In this document: one piece after another, positions 20,991-28,622 of the stretch
How positions within the stretch are numbered: position 1 is the first letter of the stretch
How the letters are laid out: the number at the start of each line of letters is the position of its first letter
DNA from: a virus
Reading direction: 5' to 3' (one strand)
Length of the DNA: 47,955 nucleotides
Virus record (IMG/VR): IMGVR_UViG_3300049825_000166
Span: 1 to 47,955 of that record
The notes under the pieces: model-generated
Database searches by the model: none
Told to the model about the DNA's origin: nothing
Seen by the model: only the letters and a program-made list of their open reading frames with translations
Program-made: the position numbers and the translations under genes

Positions 20991-22360
20991 TGACCGTTGT
21001 CGTCTCAGATAGCATCCTTCAAGGATGGCCCGCATATGGTCGGGCTCCTATGCCCATGCGTGGTCCTGGTGTGGATAGGGTTATCGGGCGAAGTCGTATT
21101 CGGCGGGCAGGTGGTGCTCGTAGGGTAACGAACGACCAGTTTGGGGGGTCAACGGGATATGGACGTCCGGCACCCGGCCAACCGTTCACGATCTTTACCT
21201 TAGGCTTGGACGGTTCTATCACGCCCTCAGGCATTGAGGTGAGTTTCGTTAGCACTTTCGAAGCTGGAGCTATTGGTCCCGTTGGTGGGCTGGTGAAAGC
21301 CGTAAGTACCTTCGAATCGGGGGAGCTTAGTTCGGTAGGTTCAATCCTCAAGCTGGTAACAGCAACCAAGGGTGGAACAATATCACCCATTGGTACGCTC
21401 GGCACCTTGAAGGTGGTAGTTCTTGCCCTGGCAGGGACACTAACACCATCGGCGATTATTCAACGGTTGACATCCAAGTTTGCGGGGGGGACACTAACTT
21501 CGAGTGGTACACCTATCAAACTCGCAAACCTGTTTAAGTCGGGAACACTAACGTCGTCAGGTCTTGCGGTCAAAAGGTCATCAGTGTTCAAGGCGGGTTC
21601 GATAACACCAACCGGAACAATAGCCACACTCAAAGCCTTCACAATTGTTCTCGTTGGTTCTTTGGGTCCTTCAGGGGCCGTGAAGACGTTTGTATCACTA
21701 GCCAAATCTGGGCTCATTCAACCTTCAGGGATCCCCCAACGTCTCACAAACAAGTTTCTTTCCGGAAGTCAGTCCCCGACAGGCTCGATAGTCAAGCGTC
21801 CTAACTTGTTCAAGGGTGGAACACTAAACCCGACGGGTACGCCGAGCTTTCTTCGGGCGCTTTTGTTGACCTTATCCGGTAGCCTCTCACCGAGCGGGTC
21901 TGTAGTCAAACGAACTAGCGTGTTCAAGGCCGGTTTACTGTCTCCAACGGGAACAATTACAAGGTTGACGGCTAGGTTCTTGTTCTTGGCAGGGAGCCTT
22001 ATACCTGTGGGGTCGGTGACCAAGTTCGTGACATTGGCTAAGTCCGGAGTGGTTAGTTCGTCCGGGTCCCTTAGTCGTCTGACTAAGAAAATTCTTTCCG
22101 GTATAACGGCTCCGGTCGGCACATCGGTAACACAGTTCTTCCCGGGTACTGGAAGTAACCTTTTCACTTTGCTATTGGGGGGTTCAATTGGCCCCCGAGG
22201 TAGGGCAAGAGGGTTTTCATACTTCCCACCTAACCCGGGAGGTAGCAGCTACACAGGGGATACGGGTACCGGGACTTATGGTGCTGACCCTGCGGATACA
22301 TATGGCGGAATGGATTCCTTCACCTACGGTGGCTCCGATGAATTCACATACGGGGAGTAA
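20990..22360 (+). CDS. Repeat-rich beta protein, probable virion component
   Basis: This gene encodes 456 residues from ATG 20990. About 18 repeats of roughly 20 residues each carry a G-x-[IL]-x-P/S-x-G core (GTLTSSG, GSITPTG, GSLSPSG) separated by basic-hydrophobic linkers such as VFKAG and RLTNKF. This periodicity suggests a beta-solenoid or an extended fibre. The C-terminus is Gly/Tyr/Thr-rich (SYTGDTGTGTYGADPADTYG). It lies between head and connector genes. A head fibre or capsid surface protein is the best guess, and a possible target for the nearby glycosyltransferases. Confidence 0.6.
   Translation: MTVVVSDSILQGWPAYGRAPMPMRGPGVDRVIGRSRIRRAGGARRVTNDQFGGSTGYGRPAPGQPFTIFTLGLDGSITPSGIEVSFVSTFEAGAIGPVGGLVKAVSTFESGELSSVGSILKLVTATKGGTISPIGTLGTLKVVVLALAGTLTPSAIIQRLTSKFAGGTLTSSGTPIKLANLFKSGTLTSSGLAVKRSSVFKAGSITPTGTIATLKAFTIVLVGSLGPSGAVKTFVSLAKSGLIQPSGIPQRLTNKFLSGSQSPTGSIVKRPNLFKGGTLNPTGTPSFLRALLLTLSGSLSPSGSVVKRTSVFKAGLLSPTGTITRLTARFLFLAGSLIPVGSVTKFVTLAKSGVVSSSGSLSRLTKKILSGITAPVGTSVTQFFPGTGSNLFTLLLGGSIGPRGRARGFSYFPPNPGGSSYTGDTGTGTYGADPADTYGGMDSFTYGGSDEFTYGE
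21211..22203 (+). repeat. Coding repeats, about 18 units of roughly 60 bp
   Basis: The repeats are clear at protein level (G-x-[IL]-[TSG]-P-[ST]-G) but diverged at DNA level, so they are ancient or selected rather than freshly expanded. Some units are longer by 6-8 hydrophobic residues, giving an irregular period. Confidence 0.8.
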
Positions 22361-22362
22361 CG

Positions 22363-22788
22363 ATGGCAATCACAACTAACCTGGACAAAGTTCGTCTGGA
22401 AATCGGGGACACCGAAGCTACCTCGTATCTTCTTTCAGATGATGAAATCAACTACTTCCTTACCGAGGAAAGCCAGAATGTGTTACGAGCGGCTTTTCGA
22501 GCTTGCGACGCTTTGGCTCGTAAGTTTGCTCGGGCATATGATTTTGAAACGGATGGCCAAAAGTTTCATCGTTCCCAAGCGTTTGAAGCATTTTCCAAAG
22601 CCGCTGATGCTCTCCGCAAGCGTGCAGGTATTAGTGAGTTTGGGAACACGAATAGTGGGGCAGGTACCATCAAGACTACACGTATCGATGGTTACTCTGA
22701 CGGAGATCAACCCACAAACGAAGATGTACTAACGACCAGTAGCAATCCACGACGTAGGTACTACGGACAGGAAGACAGAACACCATGA
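22363..22788 (+). CDS. Head-to-tail connector (adaptor) protein
   Basis: This gene encodes 141 residues. The helical pattern LDKVRLEIGDTEATSYLLSD, with DDEINYFLTE and RACDALARKFARAYDF, is typical of gp15/gp6-like adaptors that bind beneath the portal. It follows a GGGGAG ribosome site. The disordered C-terminus ends in an ATGA overlap with the glycosyltransferase gene, so the sugar cassette was inserted directly after it. Confidence 0.75.
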   Translation: MAITTNLDKVRLEIGDTEATSYLLSDDEINYFLTEESQNVLRAAFRACDALARKFARAYDFETDGQKFHRSQAFEAFSKAADALRKRAGISEFGNTNSGAGTIKTTRIDGYSDGDQPTNEDVLTTSSNPRRRYYGQEDRTP

Positions 22789-23939
22789 GAATACTTTGGC
22801 ACTCGAATGCACCTTGGGCTCCTTCTGGTTATGGGAACCAGACGGCCTTGGTCACCAAACGTTTGAAAGAAATGGGACACGAAGTAGCGATCTCCGCCTT
22901 CTACGGTATTCAAGGGGCGGCCATTGAATGGGACGGTATTCGGGTATACCCCGGAGGCTGGCAGCCCTACGGTAATGATGTCCTTGCGGCACACGCCACG
23001 GACTTCAAGGCCGACCTAATCATCACCCTTGCTGATATGTGGGTACTCGATCCTAACGTGCTCAAGCAGTTCCCTTGCGCTTCATGGGTGCCCGTAGACC
23101 ACGACCCACTACCCCCTAAGGTTCTTCATCACATCCTTGAATCAGAATGTGTGCCGATTGCGATGAGTAAGCATGGGATGAATGCCATGAAAGATGAGGG
23201 ACTTGATCCAATATATGTCCCACATTGTGTAGACACTGAATTCTGGGTTCCATATGGGCCGGAAGAGCGGGAAGCGGCCAGGGACCGACTAGGATGGCCT
23301 CAGGAGGCCTTTGTGGTTGGTTTTGTAGGCACCAACCGGGGTTACCCAAGCCGGAAGTCCCTGCCCCAATCCCTAATGGCGTTTGCGCAGTTCGTGTTGA
23401 GGCACCCGGACTCCTTAATGTACCTTCATACGGAACCCCATGGCGTTGTCGAAGGTATTCACCTTCCCACGTTGTGTTCGCGGTTGGGCCTCAATCCCGA
23501 CAATCTTCGTTGGTTTCCCCCAGACCAGTACATTGCAGGAGCTTCCCCTAAACATCTTCTCGAATGTTACAACGCAATGGATGTCTTGCTCCACCCGAGT
23601 ATGGGAGAAGGTTTTGGTATTCCTATTGTGGAAGCTCAGGCGTGTGGTACTCCCGTTATCACTACGTCATGGACTTCTATGCCAGAACTGACAGAGGTCG
23701 GTTGGTGCGTAGGAGGTGAGCCGTGGTGGACTACACAAAACTCATTCTGGAAGGTACCTAACATCAAGGAACTTGTCGACTCTTTGGAGTCCGCCTATCG
23801 GATGGCGGGAAGAATGCGCACCCGCGCTCGTGGGTTTGCGCTGAATTACGATGCCAACCTAGTAGTCAAAGAAGTTTGGTCAACGGCCCTTGAAACCATC
23901 GATTCAAGAATCAACGGTACTGTAGAAGTGATGGCATGA
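22785..23939 (+). CDS. Glycosyltransferase, GT-B fold (GT4-like)
   Basis: This gene encodes 384 residues. The N-terminal Rossmann domain starts MRILWHSNAPWAPSGYGNQT. The C-terminal domain has VGFVGTNRGYPSRK for the donor phosphate loop and the signature GEGFGIPIVEAQACGTPVIT with the paired Glu residues that hold the nucleotide sugar. It likely transfers a sugar with retention of configuration. Being first of a four-gene cassette amid structural genes, it may modify a virion protein, or modified DNA bases. Confidence 0.85.
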   Translation: MRILWHSNAPWAPSGYGNQTALVTKRLKEMGHEVAISAFYGIQGAAIEWDGIRVYPGGWQPYGNDVLAAHATDFKADLIITLADMWVLDPNVLKQFPCASWVPVDHDPLPPKVLHHILESECVPIAMSKHGMNAMKDEGLDPIYVPHCVDTEFWVPYGPEEREAARDRLGWPQEAFVVGFVGTNRGYPSRKSLPQSLMAFAQFVLRHPDSLMYLHTEPHGVVEGIHLPTLCSRLGLNPDNLRWFPPDQYIAGASPKHLLECYNAMDVLLHPSMGEGFGIPIVEAQACGTPVITTSWTSMPELTEVGWCVGGEPWWTTQNSFWKVPNIKELVDSLESAYRMAGRMRTRARGFALNYDANLVVKEVWSTALETIDSRINGTVEVMA

Positions 23940-24544
23940 GTATGCTTATCATAGTTCCTACAGTTTCGGGCCGTGAAGAGTCTTTAAAACAAACCCTCGA
24001 GGGCTACAGCAGAACCATACCGGATGACACATTTGTTCGCGTTGAATATGGTCACCCCACTTGTGGGGAAGCTTGGAACCAAGGAGTAACTACCTGGAGT
24101 CAAGACCTAAACGTTACCATGATCCACCTAACCGCGGATGATATTGTTCCCGAGCCGGGTTGGTATGAAGCGGCCGTAGAAACTCTCCGACGCGGAGTGA
24201 TGCCCGCACCGAAGGTGTACTCACCTTCTAACCCGGGCCAAGCCAGCTTCGGCCACATGGGTGATGGCCAACTGATGCACATCGACGAAACCCCGGATCG
24301 TACTCCTTGCCGTACCTCAGTCATCCCCACTCTGTGGAGGGAATGGTGGCGTCCTTGTTTGCCGATTCACTACTACAGTGATGATTGGATGTCACTGGTA
24401 GTGCGTCACCAAGCGGTGCCCATTGAAACGGTCAAAGAGTACGCATTCACTCATGGGTTCGCTGATGGTGGTGCTCGTCCGGATATGTACGAACGTATTC
24501 GTCGAGACCGCGCAACCTTCATGTCAGCCGCAGAGGCATTGTGA
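23936..24544 (+). CDS. Glycosyltransferase-like protein, GT-A/GT2 type
   Basis: This gene encodes 202 residues, short for a full GT2 enzyme. It starts MLIIVPTVSGREESLKQTLE, the usual nucleotide-binding strand and turn, and has LTADDIVPEPGW, which fits the DxD metal site. A later YSDDWMS acidic motif is a candidate base or acceptor site. The ATGA overlap joins it to the GT4 gene. Family assignment is probable, substrate unknown. Confidence 0.7.
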   Translation: MSMLIIVPTVSGREESLKQTLEGYSRTIPDDTFVRVEYGHPTCGEAWNQGVTTWSQDLNVTMIHLTADDIVPEPGWYEAAVETLRRGVMPAPKVYSPSNPGQASFGHMGDGQLMHIDETPDRTPCRTSVIPTLWREWWRPCLPIHYYSDDWMSLVVRHQAVPIETVKEYAFTHGFADGGARPDMYERIRRDRATFMSAAEAL

Positions 24545-25353
24545 TGAGAGTAGGATGGATTTCAGACCCTATCTCTGATTATCTCGGCGGAGCTGAATTG
24601 GTGGAGAGAGACCTGCTCGACACTTGTCCAATGGACGCGGAGATAATTCGTTACCAATCGGAACTTGAGCCCCTCCCCAATGTGGATGTGTTTGTTATCC
24701 ATAACGTAACTACCTTTACATCGCGGCTAGCTGAAAGGCTTTCCCGCAAGTCAACTCCTATCATTAAACAGGTTCACGACCTGTGGTTCCATGGCAATGT
24801 CGTACTTCGTAGTTTCCTTCTAGAGTCAGCTACCGTAGTGCTTTTTGGTTCCCAACTACATCGTAAAGCTTTCACTCACGAGGTGAAGGCCCCCTTTGTT
24901 GTTCGCCCCCCTGCCGTAAATGGCGCACGTTACGCCGAACCAAGCACCCATCGAGACAAGCCCCGAGCGGATGCCGTTGCTTGGGTGGGTCGTTTGTTCT
25001 TTGGTAAAGGAATTCAACAGGCTCTACGGTGGGCAGACTCAAACGAAAAAGACATTCATTTCTATGGTTGGGGACCAGAAGCAAGGAGCATCCCCACGAG
25101 CCGTTACTACGGACCTTTGGTGCCCGACGAAGTGCCTCAAGTTCTACAAGAGTACAGCGAATTTGTTTTCTTACCCACTATGAAAGAACCATTCGGGCGT
25201 TCGGTGGTGGAGGCTAAATTCAGTCGGTGTAATCTTATCCTCAACAGTAATGTTGGAGCGGCCGAGTGGTTAGAGCCGTGGAGTCAGATTACTAACTCTT
25301 GTCAAAACTTCTGGACACTTACTCAAGGGATCGCAAGGAAGGCAATCGTATGA
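24544..25353 (+). CDS. Glycosyltransferase, GT-B fold, compact
   Basis: This gene encodes 269 residues from ATG 24544; GTG 24541 is in frame but inside the overlap. It shows GWISDPISDYLGGAELVERD (GGAE loop), AVAWVGRLFFGKGI and EPFGRSVVEAKFSRCN, the EPFGxxxxEA donor-sugar signature. It is shorter than a normal GT4 enzyme, suggesting a reduced acceptor domain. Second GT-B member of the cassette. Confidence 0.8.
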   Translation: MRVGWISDPISDYLGGAELVERDLLDTCPMDAEIIRYQSELEPLPNVDVFVIHNVTTFTSRLAERLSRKSTPIIKQVHDLWFHGNVVLRSFLLESATVVLFGSQLHRKAFTHEVKAPFVVRPPAVNGARYAEPSTHRDKPRADAVAWVGRLFFGKGIQQALRWADSNEKDIHFYGWGPEARSIPTSRYYGPLVPDEVPQVLQEYSEFVFLPTMKEPFGRSVVEAKFSRCNLILNSNVGAAEWLEPWSQITNSCQNFWTLTQGIARKAIV

Positions 25354-26423
25354 ACATTCTCGTAACCGGATCAAGTGGGTTCATCGGAATGCATCTTGTC
25401 CCTGAGTTGGAGCTACGTGGTCATCGGGTATTCGGTATGGACATAAAAGATGGTGACCTGACCTTGCCCTTAGTGGAAGTGGGTCTCACCCGTTTCATCG
25501 AAGTCCATGGAGTGGAGTTGGTTATTCACCTTGCCGCTGTAGTCGGTAGAGAATTTGGGGAAGATGACGTTGCTAATACCATCCACAGTAACGCCCTAAT
25601 GACCACACGGGTAGCTCGTGCGACAGCGGCGGGTAAAGCTCGGCTTATGTACGTGTCTACGTCGGAGATTTACGGCGACCAAGGGCTTCGTGCCTGCCGT
25701 GAGTCTGACCGAAAAACCGTACCTCACAATCTGTATGGCCTGAGTAAGCGGTGGGGTGAAGAAGCGGCGACTCTCTACTGCCCTGTGGGGTTGCAAATCA
25801 TCCGTTTGTCTATGCCCTACGGGCCGGGCCTACCGGCCGGTCGAGGTCGTGCGGCCATCATCAACATGATCTGGCAAGCAACCCATAACAAGTCCATCCC
25901 GGTACACAAGGGGGCGATGCGTTCATGGTGTTGGATTGGGGATACGGCTAGAGGTATTGCGCTTGTGGCGGAGAATGGCGAGCGAGCTCAATCCATGCAC
26001 GCACTAGAAAATGGAATCGGCGCATACAACGTGGGTAATGACCTTGATGAACATACCATGATCGAGGTTGCCGATTATGCCTGCCAACTGGCCGGAGCGT
26101 CGCGTGAACTAATTCGTCTTACGGACGCACCTTCGAACCAGACTGTAATCAAAAGGCTTTCCATGGCAAAGCTTCGTGCCTTGGGATGGACACCAAAAGT
26201 GGATTTGTATGGTGGCATGGAAGCCACACACGAGGTTATCAAGCAGTTCTACACAAAGGAAGGAGAGGTATATGCCAGCCGAGAGGAACTTGCCGAATGT
26301 GTCAGAAACGCAACCCTCCGAGCCAACCCCACCGGAACCGCCAAGCGGTTTGACCACGCCGGAGGCGGATTCGGAGAAGGTCGTGGATGGCCAGCTCAAC
26401 GAGTGGGAGAAGATGGGAGTTAG
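25350..26423 (+). CDS. NAD-dependent nucleotide-sugar epimerase/dehydratase (extended SDR)
   Basis: This gene encodes 357 residues from ATG 25350. It has the NAD-binding GSSGFIG turn, LVIHLAAVVG, STSEIYGDQG and the catalytic YGLSK (Tyr-xxx-Lys). Extended SDR enzymes of this sort epimerise or dehydrate UDP-, GDP- or dTDP-sugars, so it can supply an unusual donor to the three transferases. The enzyme fold ends at about residue 310. The last 50 residues overlap, in another frame, the small gene at 26272, so the tail may be non-essential. Confidence 0.85.
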   Translation: MNILVTGSSGFIGMHLVPELELRGHRVFGMDIKDGDLTLPLVEVGLTRFIEVHGVELVIHLAAVVGREFGEDDVANTIHSNALMTTRVARATAAGKARLMYVSTSEIYGDQGLRACRESDRKTVPHNLYGLSKRWGEEAATLYCPVGLQIIRLSMPYGPGLPAGRGRAAIINMIWQATHNKSIPVHKGAMRSWCWIGDTARGIALVAENGERAQSMHALENGIGAYNVGNDLDEHTMIEVADYACQLAGASRELIRLTDAPSNQTVIKRLSMAKLRALGWTPKVDLYGGMEATHEVIKQFYTKEGEVYASREELAECVRNATLRANPTGTAKRFDHAGGGFGEGRGWPAQRVGEDGS

Positions 26424-26445
26424 GGCTCCACAATCCCACAGATAG
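26272..26445 (+). CDS. Small proline-rich protein overlapping the epimerase gene
   Basis: This gene encodes 57 residues in a different frame from the epimerase. A very strong ribosome site (AAGGAAGGAGAGG) lies just before the ATG, which argues for real translation. The sequence is acidic and proline-rich (ETQPSEPTPPEPPSGL) with a hydrophilic end. It overlaps the epimerase by 152 bases, unusually long for this compact genome. Its role is unknown. Confidence 0.6.
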   Translation: MPAERNLPNVSETQPSEPTPPEPPSGLTTPEADSEKVVDGQLNEWEKMGVRAPQSHR

Positions 26446-26454
26446 GGGTGAGAA

Positions 26455-26817
26455 ATGCTGACGTCAGGTGAACTAAATGAAATGCGGGACGTAACACGAC
26501 AGGTGTTGCCTGGCACGGCAATTCTGATGGCCCCTACGAACGTCCCAGACGGCCAAGGTGGGTTTTCGCTAGCGTATTCGGCTATCGGTACGGTGGCTGC
26601 CCGCTTGGCCCCAGACGATCGTTCTCGTGAAGGTGAACAAACTGTTGGTGACCGCAATGCAGAAGTCGCTAACTGGGTCTGCACGTTCGCTCATGATGTG
26701 AACATAGAAGCTAACTATCGGATCGTGTACCTTGGCCATACGTACGAGGTTTCGTTGCCGCTGCATTGGGATCCGTGGGAAATTGCCCGGCGTGTTCGTG
26801 TTGTGGAGGTGGACTAA
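26455..26817 (+). CDS. Head-tail stopper/joining protein
   Basis: This gene encodes 120 residues, mostly beta (IGTVAARLAPDD, YRIVYLGHTYEVS), in the style of SPP1 gp16/HK97 head-closure proteins. The canonical order adaptor, stopper, gp10-like, terminator holds except for the inserted sugar cassette. It seals the filled head and docks the tail. Confidence 0.7.
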   Translation: MLTSGELNEMRDVTRQVLPGTAILMAPTNVPDGQGGFSLAYSAIGTVAARLAPDDRSREGEQTVGDRNAEVANWVCTFAHDVNIEANYRIVYLGHTYEVSLPLHWDPWEIARRVRVVEVD

Positions 26818-26819
26818 CA

Positions 26820-27143
26820 ATGATGACAATCAATGTTTCCTTCGACACTCACTTCGACAGTTTGGCGGCCCATGCGAAAGTCACTGCAATGAGAACTGTA
26901 GCTAAGGCCGCATTCGATATTCAAGCCTATGGTAAGGAGTTTGCTGCTAAGGACACGGGGTATATGGCAAACGCGATTTACTCTGAGCAAGTCTCTGAAA
27001 TGGAGTGGGAAGTAATCTCCCCGGCTTTCTATTCGGTGTATCAAGAATACGGAACGGTGAAGATGGCTGCACATCCCTTCATGACACCTGCGATCGAGAT
27101 TGTACGTCCGGACTTTGAAAGAGCTATGGGTAATCTTCTATGA
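26820..27143 (+). CDS. HK97 gp10-like tail component
   Basis: This gene encodes 107 residues from ATG 26820. The C-terminal segment YSVYQEYGTVKMAAHPFMTPAI is the hallmark EYGTxxMxAxPFxxPA signature of the gp10-like family at the head-tail junction. It follows three bases after the previous stop and is coupled by ATGA to the next gene. Confidence 0.85.
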   Translation: MMTINVSFDTHFDSLAAHAKVTAMRTVAKAAFDIQAYGKEFAAKDTGYMANAIYSEQVSEMEWEVISPAFYSVYQEYGTVKMAAHPFMTPAIEIVRPDFERAMGNLL

Positions 27144-27574
27144 CGTTCAACCCGAACAGCATCGACATAGCCCTGTATCAAGCCCTTGTGGGGTCAACCG
27201 CTCTTACTAGTCTCCTTACGGGAGGCACTGCAAATCCTGGGGTGTTTCAGCATCGTGCCCCTGAGAACCAAGATCCCCCATATGTGGTTTATGGGAAATC
27301 CGCTAACTCACCTCGGTATGTTTTCACTAAGGTAGCTTATGAATCTGCTATCTACATGGTAAAGGCCATAACCCTCGACCCAACTTCCAAGCTTACCGGA
27401 GATATTCAAACGGAAATTGATAGGGCATTGCAGGATAAGCCCTTGGCAATTGCTGGCCATATCCACATGAGTACCCGACGGGAAGCCGATATTGACTACC
27501 CCGAACCTGCCCCCGGTGGGCAAGAATATCGTCACCGTGGTGCGCTCTATCGCATTACGGCAACTTCAACCTAA
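27140..27574 (+). CDS. Tail terminator/completion protein
   Basis: This gene encodes 144 residues. The pattern DIALYQALVGSTALTSLLTG, then DPPYVVYGKSAN and a TGDIQTEIDRAL helix, fits gpU-like tail terminator proteins. Placed between gp10-like and the major tail protein. It would cap the growing tail tube. Confidence 0.75.
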   Translation: MTFNPNSIDIALYQALVGSTALTSLLTGGTANPGVFQHRAPENQDPPYVVYGKSANSPRYVFTKVAYESAIYMVKAITLDPTSKLTGDIQTEIDRALQDKPLAIAGHIHMSTRREADIDYPEPAPGGQEYRHRGALYRITATST

Positions 27575-27583
27575 GGAGTTTCA

Positions 27584-28000
27584 ATGGCTTTTGGAGCCGG
27601 AAAAGATGCTGTATTTCGACTCGGCAATGTTGGTGGCGTACTCACCGACATTTCCGCTTTCCTTACCGACGTGACTGCACCTTCCATCGACGCGCAAGTT
27701 ACCGAGACCTCCACGTTGGGAGACAACTGGAAAGAGTACACCCGTACCCAGATCGACCCCGGTGAGATCAGTTGTGACGGTATTTACGATCCGGCATTGG
27801 GTACCATGCTTCACGGCTTGGCCACGGCTTCGGAACGAGCATTCGAGTATCACCCTCAGGGAACGGCCACCGGCCGTATCAAATTCTCTGGATCGGCGTT
27901 GCTTTCCAGCATGGAAATGCCTGCCAACATCGACGAGGCAGTTACGATCTCATTTGCACTACAGGCTACCGGAGTGGTGGCTGTTTCCGCCAACCCGTAA
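27584..28000 (+). CDS. Major tail tube protein
   Basis: This gene encodes 138 residues with AAGGAG before the ATG. The beta-rich sequence, with TLGDNWKEYTRTQIDPGEIS, typical ETSTLGDxW motif and IKFSGSALLSSMEMPANIDE, matches siphovirus major tail proteins. It polymerises into the tail tube around the tape measure. It is the last structural gene before the assembly chaperones. Confidence 0.85.
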   Translation: MAFGAGKDAVFRLGNVGGVLTDISAFLTDVTAPSIDAQVTETSTLGDNWKEYTRTQIDPGEISCDGIYDPALGTMLHGLATASERAFEYHPQGTATGRIKFSGSALLSSMEMPANIDEAVTISFALQATGVVAVSANP

Positions 28001-28060
28001 GCCCTACTACCAATGCAACTTTTACTCGACATTCCACAACACTTGCAAGGAGAACCCGAC

Positions 28061-28435
28061 ATGAGTATCAACAACGAGTCACGTATCACACTTGACCAAA
28101 TGCGGGAAGGTTCTGCTGTTCCCACAGAGGAGGTCAAACTTACGAATGGGGGAACGGTTCTGGTTCATGGCCATACCAAGGCCCAGAACCGTTCACTTCG
28201 TCAGCAGGCCACTAAGGAGAATGGCGACTTGGACACAGACCTTCTCGAAGTGTACCTGTTCAAGTTCGGCGTTGTGGAGCCAGATCTCAGCGGCCTTGAA
28301 ATCCCCGAAGTCCTTGACATCTTTGACAAGTGGCCATCTGCGGACATTGATGCCATCAACATGGCTATCACCCGTTGCAATGGTTTTGGAGAAGGCCAGG
28401 TGAAGGCCGAAGCCGAGGCGTTTCGCGCGGAATGA
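28061..28435 (+). CDS. Tail assembly chaperone, upstream part (gpG-like)
   Basis: This gene encodes 124 residues with CAAGGAGAA before the ATG. Acidic and helical, it occupies the invariable place between major tail and tape measure. The TGA at 28433-28435 lies 29 bases after the opening of the downstream chaperone frame, allowing a frameshift fusion as in lambda gpG/gpGT. Confidence 0.8.
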   Translation: MSINNESRITLDQMREGSAVPTEEVKLTNGGTVLVHGHTKAQNRSLRQQATKENGDLDTDLLEVYLFKFGVVEPDLSGLEIPEVLDIFDKWPSADIDAINMAITRCNGFGEGQVKAEAEAFRAE

Positions 28436-28619
28436 CAACGGTGAGCAGTTTCTTTTCGCCTTAGCGGAAAGGTTGGGTATGACAGTGGCACGGATGGAAA
28501 ATGAAATGTCGTGTCACGAATATATGCAATGGGCCGCACTACAGAAACTCCGTAACGAGCAACAAGAACGTGCAGAGAAGCGCGCTAAGTCCAAATCAAC
28601 GGTACGAAAAAGGAGGTGA
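28404..28619 (+). CDS. Tail assembly chaperone, downstream part (gpT-like), expressed by frameshift
   Basis: The open frame runs from just after a TGA at 28401 to a TGA at 28617 and lies in the +1 (equally -2) frame relative to 28061. It encodes QFLFALAERLGMTVARMENE and EMSCHEYMQWAALQKLRNEQ, the typical gpT pattern, ending in a basic tail. Slippage must take place within 28404-28432. Two candidates are TTT-C (28421-28424, +1) and the CGCGCG run (28424-28429, -2). Independent start at ATG 28479 (46 residues, AAAGG upstream) is also possible. Confidence 0.75.
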   Translation, partial: RPKPRRFARNDNGEQFLFALAERLGMTVARMENEMSCHEYMQWAALQKLRNEQQERAEKRAKSKSTVRKRR

Positions 28620-28622
28620 TAT

